Part shown: positions 8,128 through 15,322 of the stretch, piece after piece
Layout of the letters: every line of letters begins with the position of its first letter
Position numbering within the stretch: the first letter of the stretch is position 1
DNA from: Candidatus Eremiobacteraceae bacterium
GTDB lineage: Bacteria; Vulcanimicrobiota; Vulcanimicrobiia; Eremiobacterales; Eremiobacteraceae
Assembly: GCA_036511855.1 (NCBI GenBank)
Contig: DATCBN010000081.1
Location: forward strand, 1-43,306
DNA length: 43,306 bases
Direction: 5' to 3'
Made by a program: the position numbers and the translations under genes
The notes under the pieces: model-generated
Told to the model about the DNA's origin: nothing
Database searches by the model: none
What the model saw: the letters and a program-made list of their open reading frames with translations, nothing else

Positions 8128-8864
8128 TTGACGAGTCCAAGAGCGGTGCGCGCGTTTTGATCGTTCGCCGCAGCGATGGTCTGCGCGAATTCCGCGCGCC
8201 TGCGCGCGGCCCAAAGGCCCGCAAGATCCCGCTCGAGGTCGACCATGCCGTTTTCGAGGGCATGCGTGCGCAGCTTCGCCATTCCGGAATCGCCGGCAGG
8301 GGCGATCACCGGTTTTCCCGCCGCGCTGCCGGCTGCAAGCATCGTTTCGCCGTCGAGCGTCATCCGCTCCGGTGCGGGCAGAATCGCGAGTGCGAGGCGG
8401 CCGAGCGCGGCAGTCTGCGTGACGCGCTGCCCACTACGGGCATCGGTGCGCTGCATGACGCCCATGAAGACGCCGCGTTCGTCCAGCATATAGGAAGAGA
8501 AGCGACGCGATGCGGCGTCCGCCGGCGGCACGCGAAGTTCGGACATCCCCGCGACCGGTTCGCCCGTCGCATCGACGCCGAACCCGAGCGCGCGCGCGCC
8601 TTCGGCGTTCGTGAGATACCCTCTCGCGTCGACGCTGAAATCGCCTAGCCGCGCGAATCGTCGCGCGCCATCTCTGGAGAAGACGAATAGACCGGGTCCG
8701 TCGATGGCGACGTCGAGCGCCGATGCGCTCGGCGTGGTGCGCACAGCTGTGCCACCGGGGAGCTGCGCTCCGACAAGAACGCCTTGACGATCGGGCGCGT
8801 TGCCGATGGCGCCGGGCACCGCTGCGCGCCTGGCGTCGGCGATCATGGCTTGGATGTCGGACAT
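8124..8864 (-). CDS. Flagellar rod/hook-basal body protein (FlgF/FlgG-like), N-terminus shortened
   Basis: 246 residues. The central part follows the FlgF/FlgG/FlgE pattern: ALDVAIDGPGLFVFSRDG, then RFARLGDFSVDARGYLTNAEG. The C-terminus (ALENGMVDLERDLAGLWAA, ending NDQNARTALGLVK) matches the conserved rod-protein terminus. Rod and hook proteins form the axial structure beyond the export gate. The canonical N-terminal block (ANNLANVNTxGFK) is missing; the protein begins MSDIQAMIADARRAAV. The ATG is well supported by AGGAGGTG seven bases upstream, so this looks like a real property and not a wrong start. It heads the coupled export run. FlgF versus FlgG cannot be decided here. Confidence 0.82.
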   Translation of the reverse strand: MSDIQAMIADARRAAVPGAIGNAPDRQGVLVGAQLPGGTAVRTTPSASALDVAIDGPGLFVFSRDGARRFARLGDFSVDARGYLTNAEGARALGFGVDATGEPVAGMSELRVPPADAASRRFSSYMLDERGVFMGVMQRTDARSGQRVTQTAALGRLALAILPAPERMTLDGETMLAAGSAAGKPVIAPAGDSGMAKLRTHALENGMVDLERDLAGLWAARRRAEFAQTIAAANDQNARTALGLVK

Positions 8865-9368
8865 GTGCGGACACCTCCTGAGAACACGCGGCCTCGCCGC
8901 ACGATCGCGCGGACGACAACGCCGGCGCAGGCCACGAACAGGTAGTAGACCGATGCGGGGCGGCGGCTCGGCTCACGTGGGCGGATCGTCGTGCGCGCGG
9001 CGTGAACGGAGGGATCGGCATCTCGTTGTGCTGTGCCGGAGGAGAGCGATCCGCTTGCGTCACGTTGGCGCGGGCCCAATACGGTCGCACTGCCGCAATG
9101 GCTTGCCGGCGTTTTATCGCAACCCGGTCCGTGCACGGCCTTGAGGAGAGCTTCGCAAAACGATGGTGCTTCGCGGTGCGTCCGGTCGTGCATTCCGTAT
9201 GCAGAGCGCGAAGCCGCGCTCAAAGCGGCCGGCGTGCGGTATGCGCCGTCGTAGGCAAACGCGCGATCGGCTTGAGCGAGCGGGTAGCCGGAATCGTCCA
9301 TGCGCGCATTGTGGCGTCGGCATACGAACTCGATGCGGCCTCAAAGCGGCCGGCGTGCACGATGGAAC
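8865..9368. other. 504-base gap between the flagellar run and modC, no convincing gene
   Basis: Several short open frames cross this stretch on both strands, but none resembles a known protein or has consistent codon use. The longest in the flagellar direction (9301-8843, 152 codons) ends in one hydrophobic segment (VYYLFVACAGVVV) and overlaps the flgG-like start. It has no clear ribosome-binding site, so I leave it as a candidate only. The gap should hold the promoter of the flagellar run, but no clear -35/-10 pair was recognised. It also contains a 19-bp direct repeat, listed separately. Confidence 0.5.
9219..9358. repeat. 19-bp direct repeat pair (9219-9237 and 9340-9358)
   Basis: The sequence CTCAAAGCGGCCGGCGTGC occurs twice in the same orientation, 121 bases apart, inside the gene-poor gap. 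In one frame both copies read LKAAGV. The second copy ends 11 bases from the modC stop. The flanks are only weakly similar. This could be a remnant of a duplicated or decayed coding segment. Confidence 0.7.
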
Positions 9369-10424
9369 CTACGAAACTCGCGCTTCGCCCGCTTTGAAGC
9401 TCGCGTACAAGTGCACGCCCGGCGCCAGCTCGAGCGCAGCCGCCGACGCGGCGGTGATGCGCGCAACGATCGGCGGCACCGACGCTATTCCCACGCGCAC
9501 GGCGCTTCCGTCCGGCGACATGAGATCCACGAGACCGCTCAAGCGATTGCGTGCCGACGTCGCGCGTTCGTCGCGCGAAAGGGTCACTGCGTCGGGGTCG
9601 ACGACCAGCGCGACGGCGCCCGTCCATGCGCCGTGCACCACAAATATTGCCTGACCGACTGCGACCTCGCTCGTGCCGTCGTCGAGCGCGCGCGCCGTGC
9701 CCGTGAATAGATTCACGCCGGCGAAAGCGGCCACGTACGGGGTGGCGGGTGCGCGGCGAAGGTCTTCGCCGCTCCCCTGTTGCACGATGCGCCCACCTTC
9801 CAGCACCGCGATGCCGTCGGCCAGAAGCAGCGCTTCGGCGGGATCATGGGTGACGAGCACGGTAGCCGCGCCGGTCGCGCGCACCGCTGCGCTAAGCGCC
9901 GCCCGCAGTCCGGCGCGGGCGTGGACGTCCACGGACGACAGCGGTTCATCGAGCAGCAAGACCTCCGGACGAAGTGCGATAGCGCGCGCAAGCGCGACGC
10001 GTTGCGTTTCGCCGGCCGAAAGCGTTGCAGCGCGGCGCGCGCTGAGACTGGCGGCACCGGTGAGGTCGAGCGCTTCAACACCGCGCGCTCTCGCTTCGTC
10101 CAAACGCCAGCCGGCCGCGCGCGGGCCGAACATCACGTTCTCGAGCGCGGTCATCTCGCCGAACAGCGCGCCGCGCGAAAACGTCATGCCGATGCTGCGC
10201 GTATGCGGCTCCGCGAAGATGCGCGACGCGGCGTCGAACCACACCGAGTCGCCGCATCTGATCCGGCCGCGATCCGGCCGCGCGAATCCCGCGATGAGCC
10301 GCAAGACGGTGGTCTTGCCGGCGCCGCTCTCGCCGACGAGCGCGAGCGTCCGCCCGCGCGCAACGTCGAAGCGCGCGTCGATGGCGAACGGCGCATCGGA
10401 GGCGATGTCGATCGAGAGATCCAT
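9369..10424 (-). CDS. modC: Molybdate-type ABC transporter ATP-binding protein with TOBE domain
   Basis: 351 residues. ABC ATPase domain at about 1-215: Walker A GESGAGKTT (residues 32-40), Q-loop replaced by a TFSRGALF stretch, signature LSAGETQRVALARA, Walker B LLLDEPLSS, and switch His in VTHDPAEA. Residues about 280-350 form a TOBE domain, the oxyanion-binding regulatory module of ModC-type proteins. Known role: powering molybdate (or tungstate) uptake for molybdenum cofactor. It lies 12 bases after modB. The signature LSAGE differs from LSGGQ at two positions; the second Gly is intact. Specificity for molybdate is inferred mainly from the neighbouring ModB. Confidence 0.85.
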   Translation of the reverse strand: MDLSIDIASDAPFAIDARFDVARGRTLALVGESGAGKTTVLRLIAGFARPDRGRIRCGDSVWFDAASRIFAEPHTRSIGMTFSRGALFGEMTALENVMFGPRAAGWRLDEARARGVEALDLTGAASLSARRAATLSAGETQRVALARAIALRPEVLLLDEPLSSVDVHARAGLRAALSAAVRATGAATVLVTHDPAEALLLADGIAVLEGGRIVQQGSGEDLRRAPATPYVAAFAGVNLFTGTARALDDGTSEVAVGQAIFVVHGAWTGAVALVVDPDAVTLSRDERATSARNRLSGLVDLMSPDGSAVRVGIASVPPIVARITAASAAALELAPGVHLYASFKAGEARVS

Positions 10425-10436
10425 CCCGGATGCGCG

Positions 10437-11279
10437 CTACCGGCCCACGCGCGAGAGCGCGCCGGCGGCGAGCAGCGCGCCGTACGACGCGCACGCGAGC
10501 ACGACGGAGATCGCGACGGCCGCATCCATGTCGGACTGCGCCGCGGCGTAGGCGGCAAGCGGCATCGTCTGCGTGACGCCCGGAAGATTGCCCGCGAACG
10601 TGATGGTCGCGCCGAATTCGCCGAGCCCGCGCGCGGCGGACATGGAAAGGCCAGCGCCCAGCGCGGGCAGCGCCGGCGGAATCGCGACGCGCGTGAACGC
10701 GTAGACTGGCGATGCGCGCAGCGACGCCGCCGCGTCCAACAACTCGCGGTCCGCGCGCGCAAAGGCGGATCGTGCGGCGTTGATGTAGAGCGGCGCGGCC
10801 ACGAACGTCTGCGCGAGCACGACGGCGGCCGTGCTGAACGGGACTTGGATGCCGAAGATCGAGAGCACGTGTCCGAGCAGACCCGCGCGCCCAAATGCCA
10901 GCAGCAAACCCAAACCTGCCACCACCGGCGGCAGCACGAGCGGCAGCGTGATGAGCGACGCGAGCGCATCCCGGCCGCGGAAGTCGCGGGTCAGCAATGC
11001 CGCAAGCGGCGTGCCGCCGAGCACCGTGAGCGCGGCCGCGGCGCAGGTCGTTTCAAACGAAAGACGGAGTGCTTGGATCACGATGGGCTGGTGCATCATG
11101 TCGGCAAGCGACGCGACCGGCAAGCGCAGCAGCAACGCGGCGAGCGGCAGGCCGGTGAAGGCGCCGAAGAGCGCGGCCAGCGCAATCGCGACGGCTCCCA
11201 TCGCCGAATCGCGGGCCACGGCGCGCGGCCGGACAGCCCGGCCGGCGGCGCTCTCGCCGCGCAGGCTTTCAATCTTCAT
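10437..11279 (-). CDS. modB: Molybdate ABC transporter permease
   Basis: 280 residues with about six membrane segments. The cytoplasmic EAA loop carries AARGLGEFGATITFAGNLPG followed by TQTMPLA, the diagnostic ModB/CysU-type motif, with the ModB version closest. ModB is the membrane channel of high-affinity molybdate uptake. The first 25 residues are charged and probably cytoplasmic. modC follows 12 bases later. No periplasmic binding protein (ModA) is encoded in this window, so it must be elsewhere or be replaced by another protein. The TetR-type gene upstream on the same strand is a possible regulator, but I see no ModE-like operator. Confidence 0.9.
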   Translation of the reverse strand: MKIESLRGESAAGRAVRPRAVARDSAMGAVAIALAALFGAFTGLPLAALLLRLPVASLADMMHQPIVIQALRLSFETTCAAAALTVLGGTPLAALLTRDFRGRDALASLITLPLVLPPVVAGLGLLLAFGRAGLLGHVLSIFGIQVPFSTAAVVLAQTFVAAPLYINAARSAFARADRELLDAAASLRASPVYAFTRVAIPPALPALGAGLSMSAARGLGEFGATITFAGNLPGVTQTMPLAAYAAAQSDMDAAVAISVVLACASYGALLAAGALSRVGR

Positions 11280-11349
11280 CTCAGGCTAGTTACGCCGCGG
11301 GCACGCTATGAGTGTTGTGCGCCGCGCACAACGTCAAACGTGGCGGCCG

Positions 11350-11970
11350 TCAAGTACGCCGTATCGGATTTGGGCGGACGTTCTCAGGCGACGGAGCCGA
11401 AACGCGGACGAATGCCATCAGCGCCGGAGCTATCGTGGCGAGCGAGGCGTCGAACGCCGCGACGTCGCCGTCGACTTTGAAAAGGAGACACGCGCCGTCG
11501 ATCTGCACGACGAGCGCCCGCGCTAGCACGCGTGCATCCGCGGTCGAACCGGTCTCAATCGCGATCTCCGTGACGAGCGCCTCGAACCGGTCGATCAGGG
11601 CGGCGTACGCGCGCCGGATCCGCTCGCCGAACCGCTCGACGTGACCGAGCTCCGCCGCGAGATTCGCGAGCGCATCGCCGCAATTATCTGCATGGCGGCG
11701 CTCGCGTACGAGCGCGATGTAGTCGGTCAGCCTTTGCAGCGGCGATTTGGAATGCGAAAATACTTCATCGAGCGTCGGCCCGTTCAGCGCTTTCCCGAGT
11801 TCGTCGACGATCGCAAGACCAAGATCGTCCTTGCTTCTGAAGTAGTGATAGAAGTTGCCTTTGCCGACGCCCGCCGCGCGAAGCATGTCGTCCACGGTCG
11901 TTCCCGCGAAACCTTTGCGATATACGATGTCGGCGGCCGATTCGATGATATGTTGCCTGCGATTGGCCAC
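11350..11970 (-). CDS. TetR/AcrR-family transcriptional regulator
   Basis: 206 residues. The N-terminal helix-turn-helix is clear: HIIESAADIVYRKGFAGTTV, then AAGVGKGNFYHYFRSKDDLG at residues 31-50. The rest is the usual all-helical ligand/dimer domain of unknown ligand. The start is GTG at 11970 with AGGAG four bases upstream. The gene is transcribed toward modB with a 70-base gap. TetR proteins usually repress their own or adjacent genes in response to a small molecule. Control of modBC is possible but not shown. Confidence 0.88.
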   Translation of the reverse strand: MANRRQHIIESAADIVYRKGFAGTTVDDMLRAAGVGKGNFYHYFRSKDDLGLAIVDELGKALNGPTLDEVFSHSKSPLQRLTDYIALVRERRHADNCGDALANLAAELGHVERFGERIRRAYAALIDRFEALVTEIAIETGSTADARVLARALVVQIDGACLLFKVDGDVAAFDASLATIAPALMAFVRVSAPSPENVRPNPIRRT

Positions 11971-12017
11971 GTTGCTCCTAACCCGGCGCTGGACAGCCGC
12001 ATCCGTGCGGCGGCGAA

Positions 12018-13571
12018 TTACTGCGGGTCGTATCCTATTTCATCTGTCCGAATCCGGCGCTCTACTTCGTCCGTCTGCGCCGTCACCGGCACGCAACGGT
12101 AGACTTTGAGCGCGATGTCGTATAACCGGTCTCGATTGTTCGGGTCATGTTCGCGAATCGCATCCACCACTGCCAACCCCTTCACAACGCGTCCGAACGT
12201 CGAGAACGCGGCGTCGAGATGTAATTGCGGCGACTGCGTCACGTAGTACTGGCTACCTCCGGAATCGAGCAGCGGTGTATTCGACTTCGAATCATAATTC
12301 AATCCAAGCGCGACGACACCCGTCAGTTGCTCGAGCGGATTGAGCTCGGCGGGAATAGTGTAACCTGCGTCACCGTCGCCACGGTTGGTCGGATCGCCGC
12401 CCTGGATCACAAAGTCGGCGATGACGCGGAAGAACGCGGTGTTGTTGTAGAATCCGCGGTCTACGAGGTTCGCGAAGTTGTCCACTTGATAGGCGGCCTG
12501 ATCGGGGAACAACTCGATGACGAACGTGCCCGCGGTGGTCACGAACGCGACTTGCGGATGCGAGCCGAGCGGTGAGCTCGTGAGCACCGCTTTCGGTTCG
12601 AACTTGTCGGAGGCGGGCACGGGCGGCGGCGTCACGTCGACCGGCGTTGGGTCCCGCAGCGCTTTGAGCGCGTTGCGGACTTCGACGCGCACGCGCCACG
12701 ACGGATCGCGCACGAGCAGCCGGACCGCGGTGACGTTCGCGCGATCTTTGATCTTGCCGAGACCGTAAACGCCGAGGCGGCGCACGAGCGGTTCGCGATC
12801 GTTCAACATCGTGCGAAGCACCGGCGCCGACATGCCGTAGTAACCGCGCGCGATAGCCCACGCGAGACGCCAGCGGACTTCGGGATCCGCTTCGGTGCGA
12901 AACGCAGTCCCGAGCGCGCGGCCGCCGGTGGTTCGCGCGGAATTCGTCAGCGGCGTCTTCGCCGAGGCGAGACCGGCCTCGCCAAGACCGATAGCCGTGC
13001 GCGAGCGGATGTAGGAGTCGCGATTGGATAGCAGTCGCGAAAGCGGGCTGATCGCGGCGTCCGCGCCGATGCGGCCCAACGCATCGGCCGCCAGCCCCAC
13101 CACCATCGAATCGTCATCGCGCGTCGCCGTGACGAGCGGCGGAATCGCTTGACGAGTGCCGAGCAGTCCAAGCGCGAACGCGGCCATTTGACGAATCTGC
13201 GCGGGCCTTGTCTTGTCGGCGAGCGCTGCGACCACCATCGGTATCGCCGCCGGATTATCGAGGCGTCCAAGGCCCAGCATCGCGCGCGCGGCAAGCGCCG
13301 TATCGTCGGACAAAATGTATTTCGCAAACGCAGACGGCGACGTCTTGCGATTGCGCTCGAGCGGCCCGATGATGCCCTCTGGCGTCCCGGATGCGGCGCT
13401 CGCAGGCGGTGCCGTGAATTTCGGCTTTGGCGAGGGCGCGATTTTCATCGTGGCCGAAGGGGTCGGGCTGCCTTGATGAACGGTGATCGGCGCGGGTGTC
13501 GCGCCTATGCACGCGCAGGCCGCAAACCCTAGGATAAGCCGCGCGTATAAATGGCGTGCAGGGTATCGCAT
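12018..13571 (-). CDS. Secreted HEAT-repeat protein with C-terminal cyclophilin-type peptidyl-prolyl isomerase
   Basis: About 517 residues. From the ATG at 13571 the N-terminus is a signal peptide (RLILGFAACACIGATPAP). A Pro/Ser/Ala-rich spacer follows. The middle (about residues 75-330) is a solenoid of HEAT/PBS-like repeats, each with a pattern like IPMVVAALADKTRP or ISPLSRLLSNRDSYIRSR. The last 190 residues are a cyclophilin domain: VAFVTTAGTFVIELFPDQA, then FFRVIADFVIQGGDP and a late FGRVVKG. The key FFRV...QGGDP active-site region is present. It probably helps fold or scaffold exported proteins in the periplasm or at the cell surface. An in-frame start 55 codons upstream exists but would hide the signal peptide. 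Confidence 0.85.
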   Translation of the reverse strand: MRYPARHLYARLILGFAACACIGATPAPITVHQGSPTPSATMKIAPSPKPKFTAPPASAASGTPEGIIGPLERNRKTSPSAFAKYILSDDTALAARAMLGLGRLDNPAAIPMVVAALADKTRPAQIRQMAAFALGLLGTRQAIPPLVTATRDDDSMVVGLAADALGRIGADAAISPLSRLLSNRDSYIRSRTAIGLGEAGLASAKTPLTNSARTTGGRALGTAFRTEADPEVRWRLAWAIARGYYGMSAPVLRTMLNDREPLVRRLGVYGLGKIKDRANVTAVRLLVRDPSWRVRVEVRNALKALRDPTPVDVTPPPVPASDKFEPKAVLTSSPLGSHPQVAFVTTAGTFVIELFPDQAAYQVDNFANLVDRGFYNNTAFFRVIADFVIQGGDPTNRGDGDAGYTIPAELNPLEQLTGVVALGLNYDSKSNTPLLDSGGSQYYVTQSPQLHLDAAFSTFGRVVKGLAVVDAIREHDPNNRDRLYDIALKVYRCVPVTAQTDEVERRIRTDEIGYDPQ

Positions 13572-13615
13572 ATGAAACGGGTACGCCAAAGACCGCTGGC
13601 TCGCCTTGTCCTGGC

Positions 13616-13641
13616 GTTTAGCGACCGCTTGGACCGGGTAT
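13616..13641 (+). promoter_or_regulatory. SigB-like promoter of the KGG stress gene
   Basis: GTTTAG, 14 bases, GGGTAT: this fits the general-stress sigma-B consensus (GTTTAA-N13-15-GGGTAT). It lies 65 bases upstream of the ATG of a GsiB/KGG-type stress protein; B. subtilis gsiB is a classic SigB-dependent gene. No sigma-70 pair with good spacing overlaps it. Confidence 0.55.
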
Positions 13642-13706
13642 TCTACAAGGTACGTCGAGTTAGGGCGCCCGGCGCAGGATGGAATAAACAAGGCGAGGAG
13701 CGCCGA

Positions 13707-14015
13707 ATGATGACCAAACCAACGAAAAAGCCGCAAGGCGGCATGTCAGTCCGCGAAGCTGGGCGTAAAGGCGGGCAAACGGTCAAAGCGCGGTATGGTT
13801 CGGAGTTCTACGAGAGCATCGGACGCAAGGGCGGCGAGGCCACAAAGAACACGCACGGCCACGAGTTTTACGAGAACATCGGCAAGCTCGGCGGCAAAAA
13901 GGGCGGAGAATCGACCCGCGATCGTTACGGCCCGAAGTTTTACGAGACCATTGGCCAGCTTGGCGGTCAGAAAGTCAAGCGCCTGATCGAAGAGGGCAAG
14001 AAGACCTCTAAATAG
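13707..14015 (+). CDS. KGG-repeat general stress protein (GsiB/con-10 type)
   Basis: About 102 residues, very hydrophilic, with repeats of the KGG family: GRKGGQTVKARYGSEFYESI, then GRKGGEATKNTHGHEFYENI, GKLGGKKGGESTRDRYGPKF and GQLGGQKVKRL. Such proteins (GsiB, con-10, YciG) resemble plant LEA proteins and accumulate under desiccation, salt, heat or starvation. The exact role is unproven. Start: ATG 13707 or the adjacent ATG 13710, with GAGGAG upstream; the open frame further upstream is non-conserved. It is monocistronic: divergent from the cyclophilin gene, preceded by a SigB-like promoter and followed by an intrinsic terminator. Confidence 0.92.
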   Translation: MMTKPTKKPQGGMSVREAGRKGGQTVKARYGSEFYESIGRKGGEATKNTHGHEFYENIGKLGGKKGGESTRDRYGPKFYETIGQLGGQKVKRLIEEGKKTSK

Positions 14016-14020
14016 CGAAG

Positions 14021-14048
14021 CGGCCGGCTGATGCCGGCCGTTTCATTT
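14021..14048 (+). terminator. Intrinsic terminator after the KGG gene
   Basis: CGGCCGGC (14021-14028), loop TGAT, GCCGGCCG (14033-14040), then TTTCATTT. It starts 6 bases after the stop codon, in the gap between the convergent KGG and rpoD genes. Confidence 0.8.
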
Positions 14049-14060
14049 GTAACCCTTTAG

Positions 14061-15314
14061 TCATTCCGCTTGCCAATAATCCTTGAGCGCCTTGCCGCGG
14101 CTCGGGTGGCGCAGCTTGCGCAGCGCTTTCGCTTCGATCTGCCGGATGCGTTCGCGTGTGACGCCGAATTCCTGACCCACTTCTTCCAACGTGCGCTGGT
14201 GACCGTCTTCCAAGCCGAAGCGGAGCGTCAGCACCTTGCGTTCGCGGTCGGTGAGATTCTTCAGCACATCGCCGGTCTTCTGCCGCAACAGGGTCATGGA
14301 TGCGGCGTCGGCCGGCGCCACAGCCTCTGGATCTTCGATGAAGTCGCCCAAGTGGCTGTCTTCTTCTTCACCGATCGGCGTCTCGAGCGAGATCGGCTCC
14401 TGCGCGATCTTCATGACTTCGCGCACTTTATCCGATGTGAGATTCATCTCGCGCGCGATCTCTTCGACCGATGGATCGCGTCCGAGCTCTTGCAATAGTT
14501 GGCGCGAGATCTTCACGAGCCGGTTGATGGTCTCGACCATGTGCACCGGAATGCGGATGGTGCGCGCCTGGTCGGCCAACGCGCGCGTGATCGCCTGGCG
14601 GATCCACCACGTCGCATAGGTCGAGAACTTGTAGCCTTTTTTGTAGTCGAATTTTTCGACCGCGCGGATGAGCCCGAGGTTGCCTTCTTGGATGAGATCC
14701 AAGAACTGCATTCCCCGCCCGACGTATTTCTTCGCGATGCTGACCACGAGCCGCAAGTTGGCTTCGGTGAGATCGCGCTTTGCGGTATCGCCGGCATCGA
14801 CGATGGCTACGGTTGCATTGACGCCCTTTGTGCGCGCCCGCTCGACTTCGTCCGAGGCGCGTTCGATGGCTTTGGCGAGGTCCTGTTCCTGCGACATGCC
14901 GAGGAGCGGCACTCTGCCGATCTCCTTCAGATACATGCGGACCGGATCGTCGAGCGACATGCCGGCCGACACCGACGTCAGGTCGACTTCTTCCGGTTCA
15001 GCCACGTCATCTTTTTCAACGACGACCGTGTCGGGCACGTCGGTGATCTCGATGCCTTGCGCCATCAGCTCTTCGACGAGCTCGTTGCCCTTGTCCGGAT
15101 CGTCTTCGTCGAATGCCGCCGAAACCGTGGCGACTTCTTCGTACGTCAGCGAGCCGCGCGCTTTGCCGCGCTCGAAGAGTCCTTTGACGGCCGCCTCACG
15201 GGTAGAAGGAACCGCCGCCGCGCCGTTCTGCGCAGAAGGCGCATCGGTGATGGGCGTTACTTTGGAATTTTTCGGCAGTGTGACGGCTGAAGCCGGCCGT
15301 TTCGGCGTTGCCAC
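14061..15314 (-). CDS. rpoD: Primary RNA polymerase sigma factor (sigma-70/RpoD)
   Basis: 417 residues. Region 1.2 begins [17 protein letters not shown]. Region 2 contains [38 protein letters not shown] and [13 protein letters not shown], the core-binding and -10-recognition helices. Regions 3 and 4 follow, ending in region 4.2 ([20 protein letters not shown]). Length and region order fit a primary sigma factor without the large non-conserved insertion of E. coli. The N-terminal 110 residues are a variable region 1.1. The start is GTG at 15314, 8 bases after the dnaG stop. The dnaG-rpoD pair is the conserved macromolecular-synthesis arrangement; rpsU is not seen. Confidence 0.96.
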   Translation of the reverse strand: MATPKRPASAVTLPKNSKVTPITDAPSAQNGAAAVPSTREAAVKGLFERGKARGSLTYEEVATVSAAFDEDDPDKGNELVEELMAQGIEITDVPDTVVVEKDDVAEPEEVDLTSVSAGMSLDDPVRMYLKEIGRVPLLGMSQEQDLAKAIERASDEVERARTKGVNATVAIVDAGDTAKRDLTEANLRLVVSIAKKYVGRGMQFLDLIQEGNLGLIRAVEKFDYKKGYKFSTYATWWIRQAITRALADQARTIRIPVHMVETINRLVKISRQLLQELGRDPSVEEIAREMNLTSDKVREVMKIAQEPISLETPIGEEEDSHLGDFIEDPEAVAPADAASMTLLRQKTGDVLKNLTDRERKVLTLRFGLEDGHQRTLEEVGQEFGVTRERIRQIEAKALRKLRHPSRGKALKDYWQAE

Positions 15315-15322
15315 GCGCTAGT

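Noticed and set aside
13601-13706. N-terminal extension of the KGG protein from an upstream start
   Set aside because: The extra residues are non-conserved, and the extension would cover the SigB-like promoter and the ribosome-binding site before ATG 13707.
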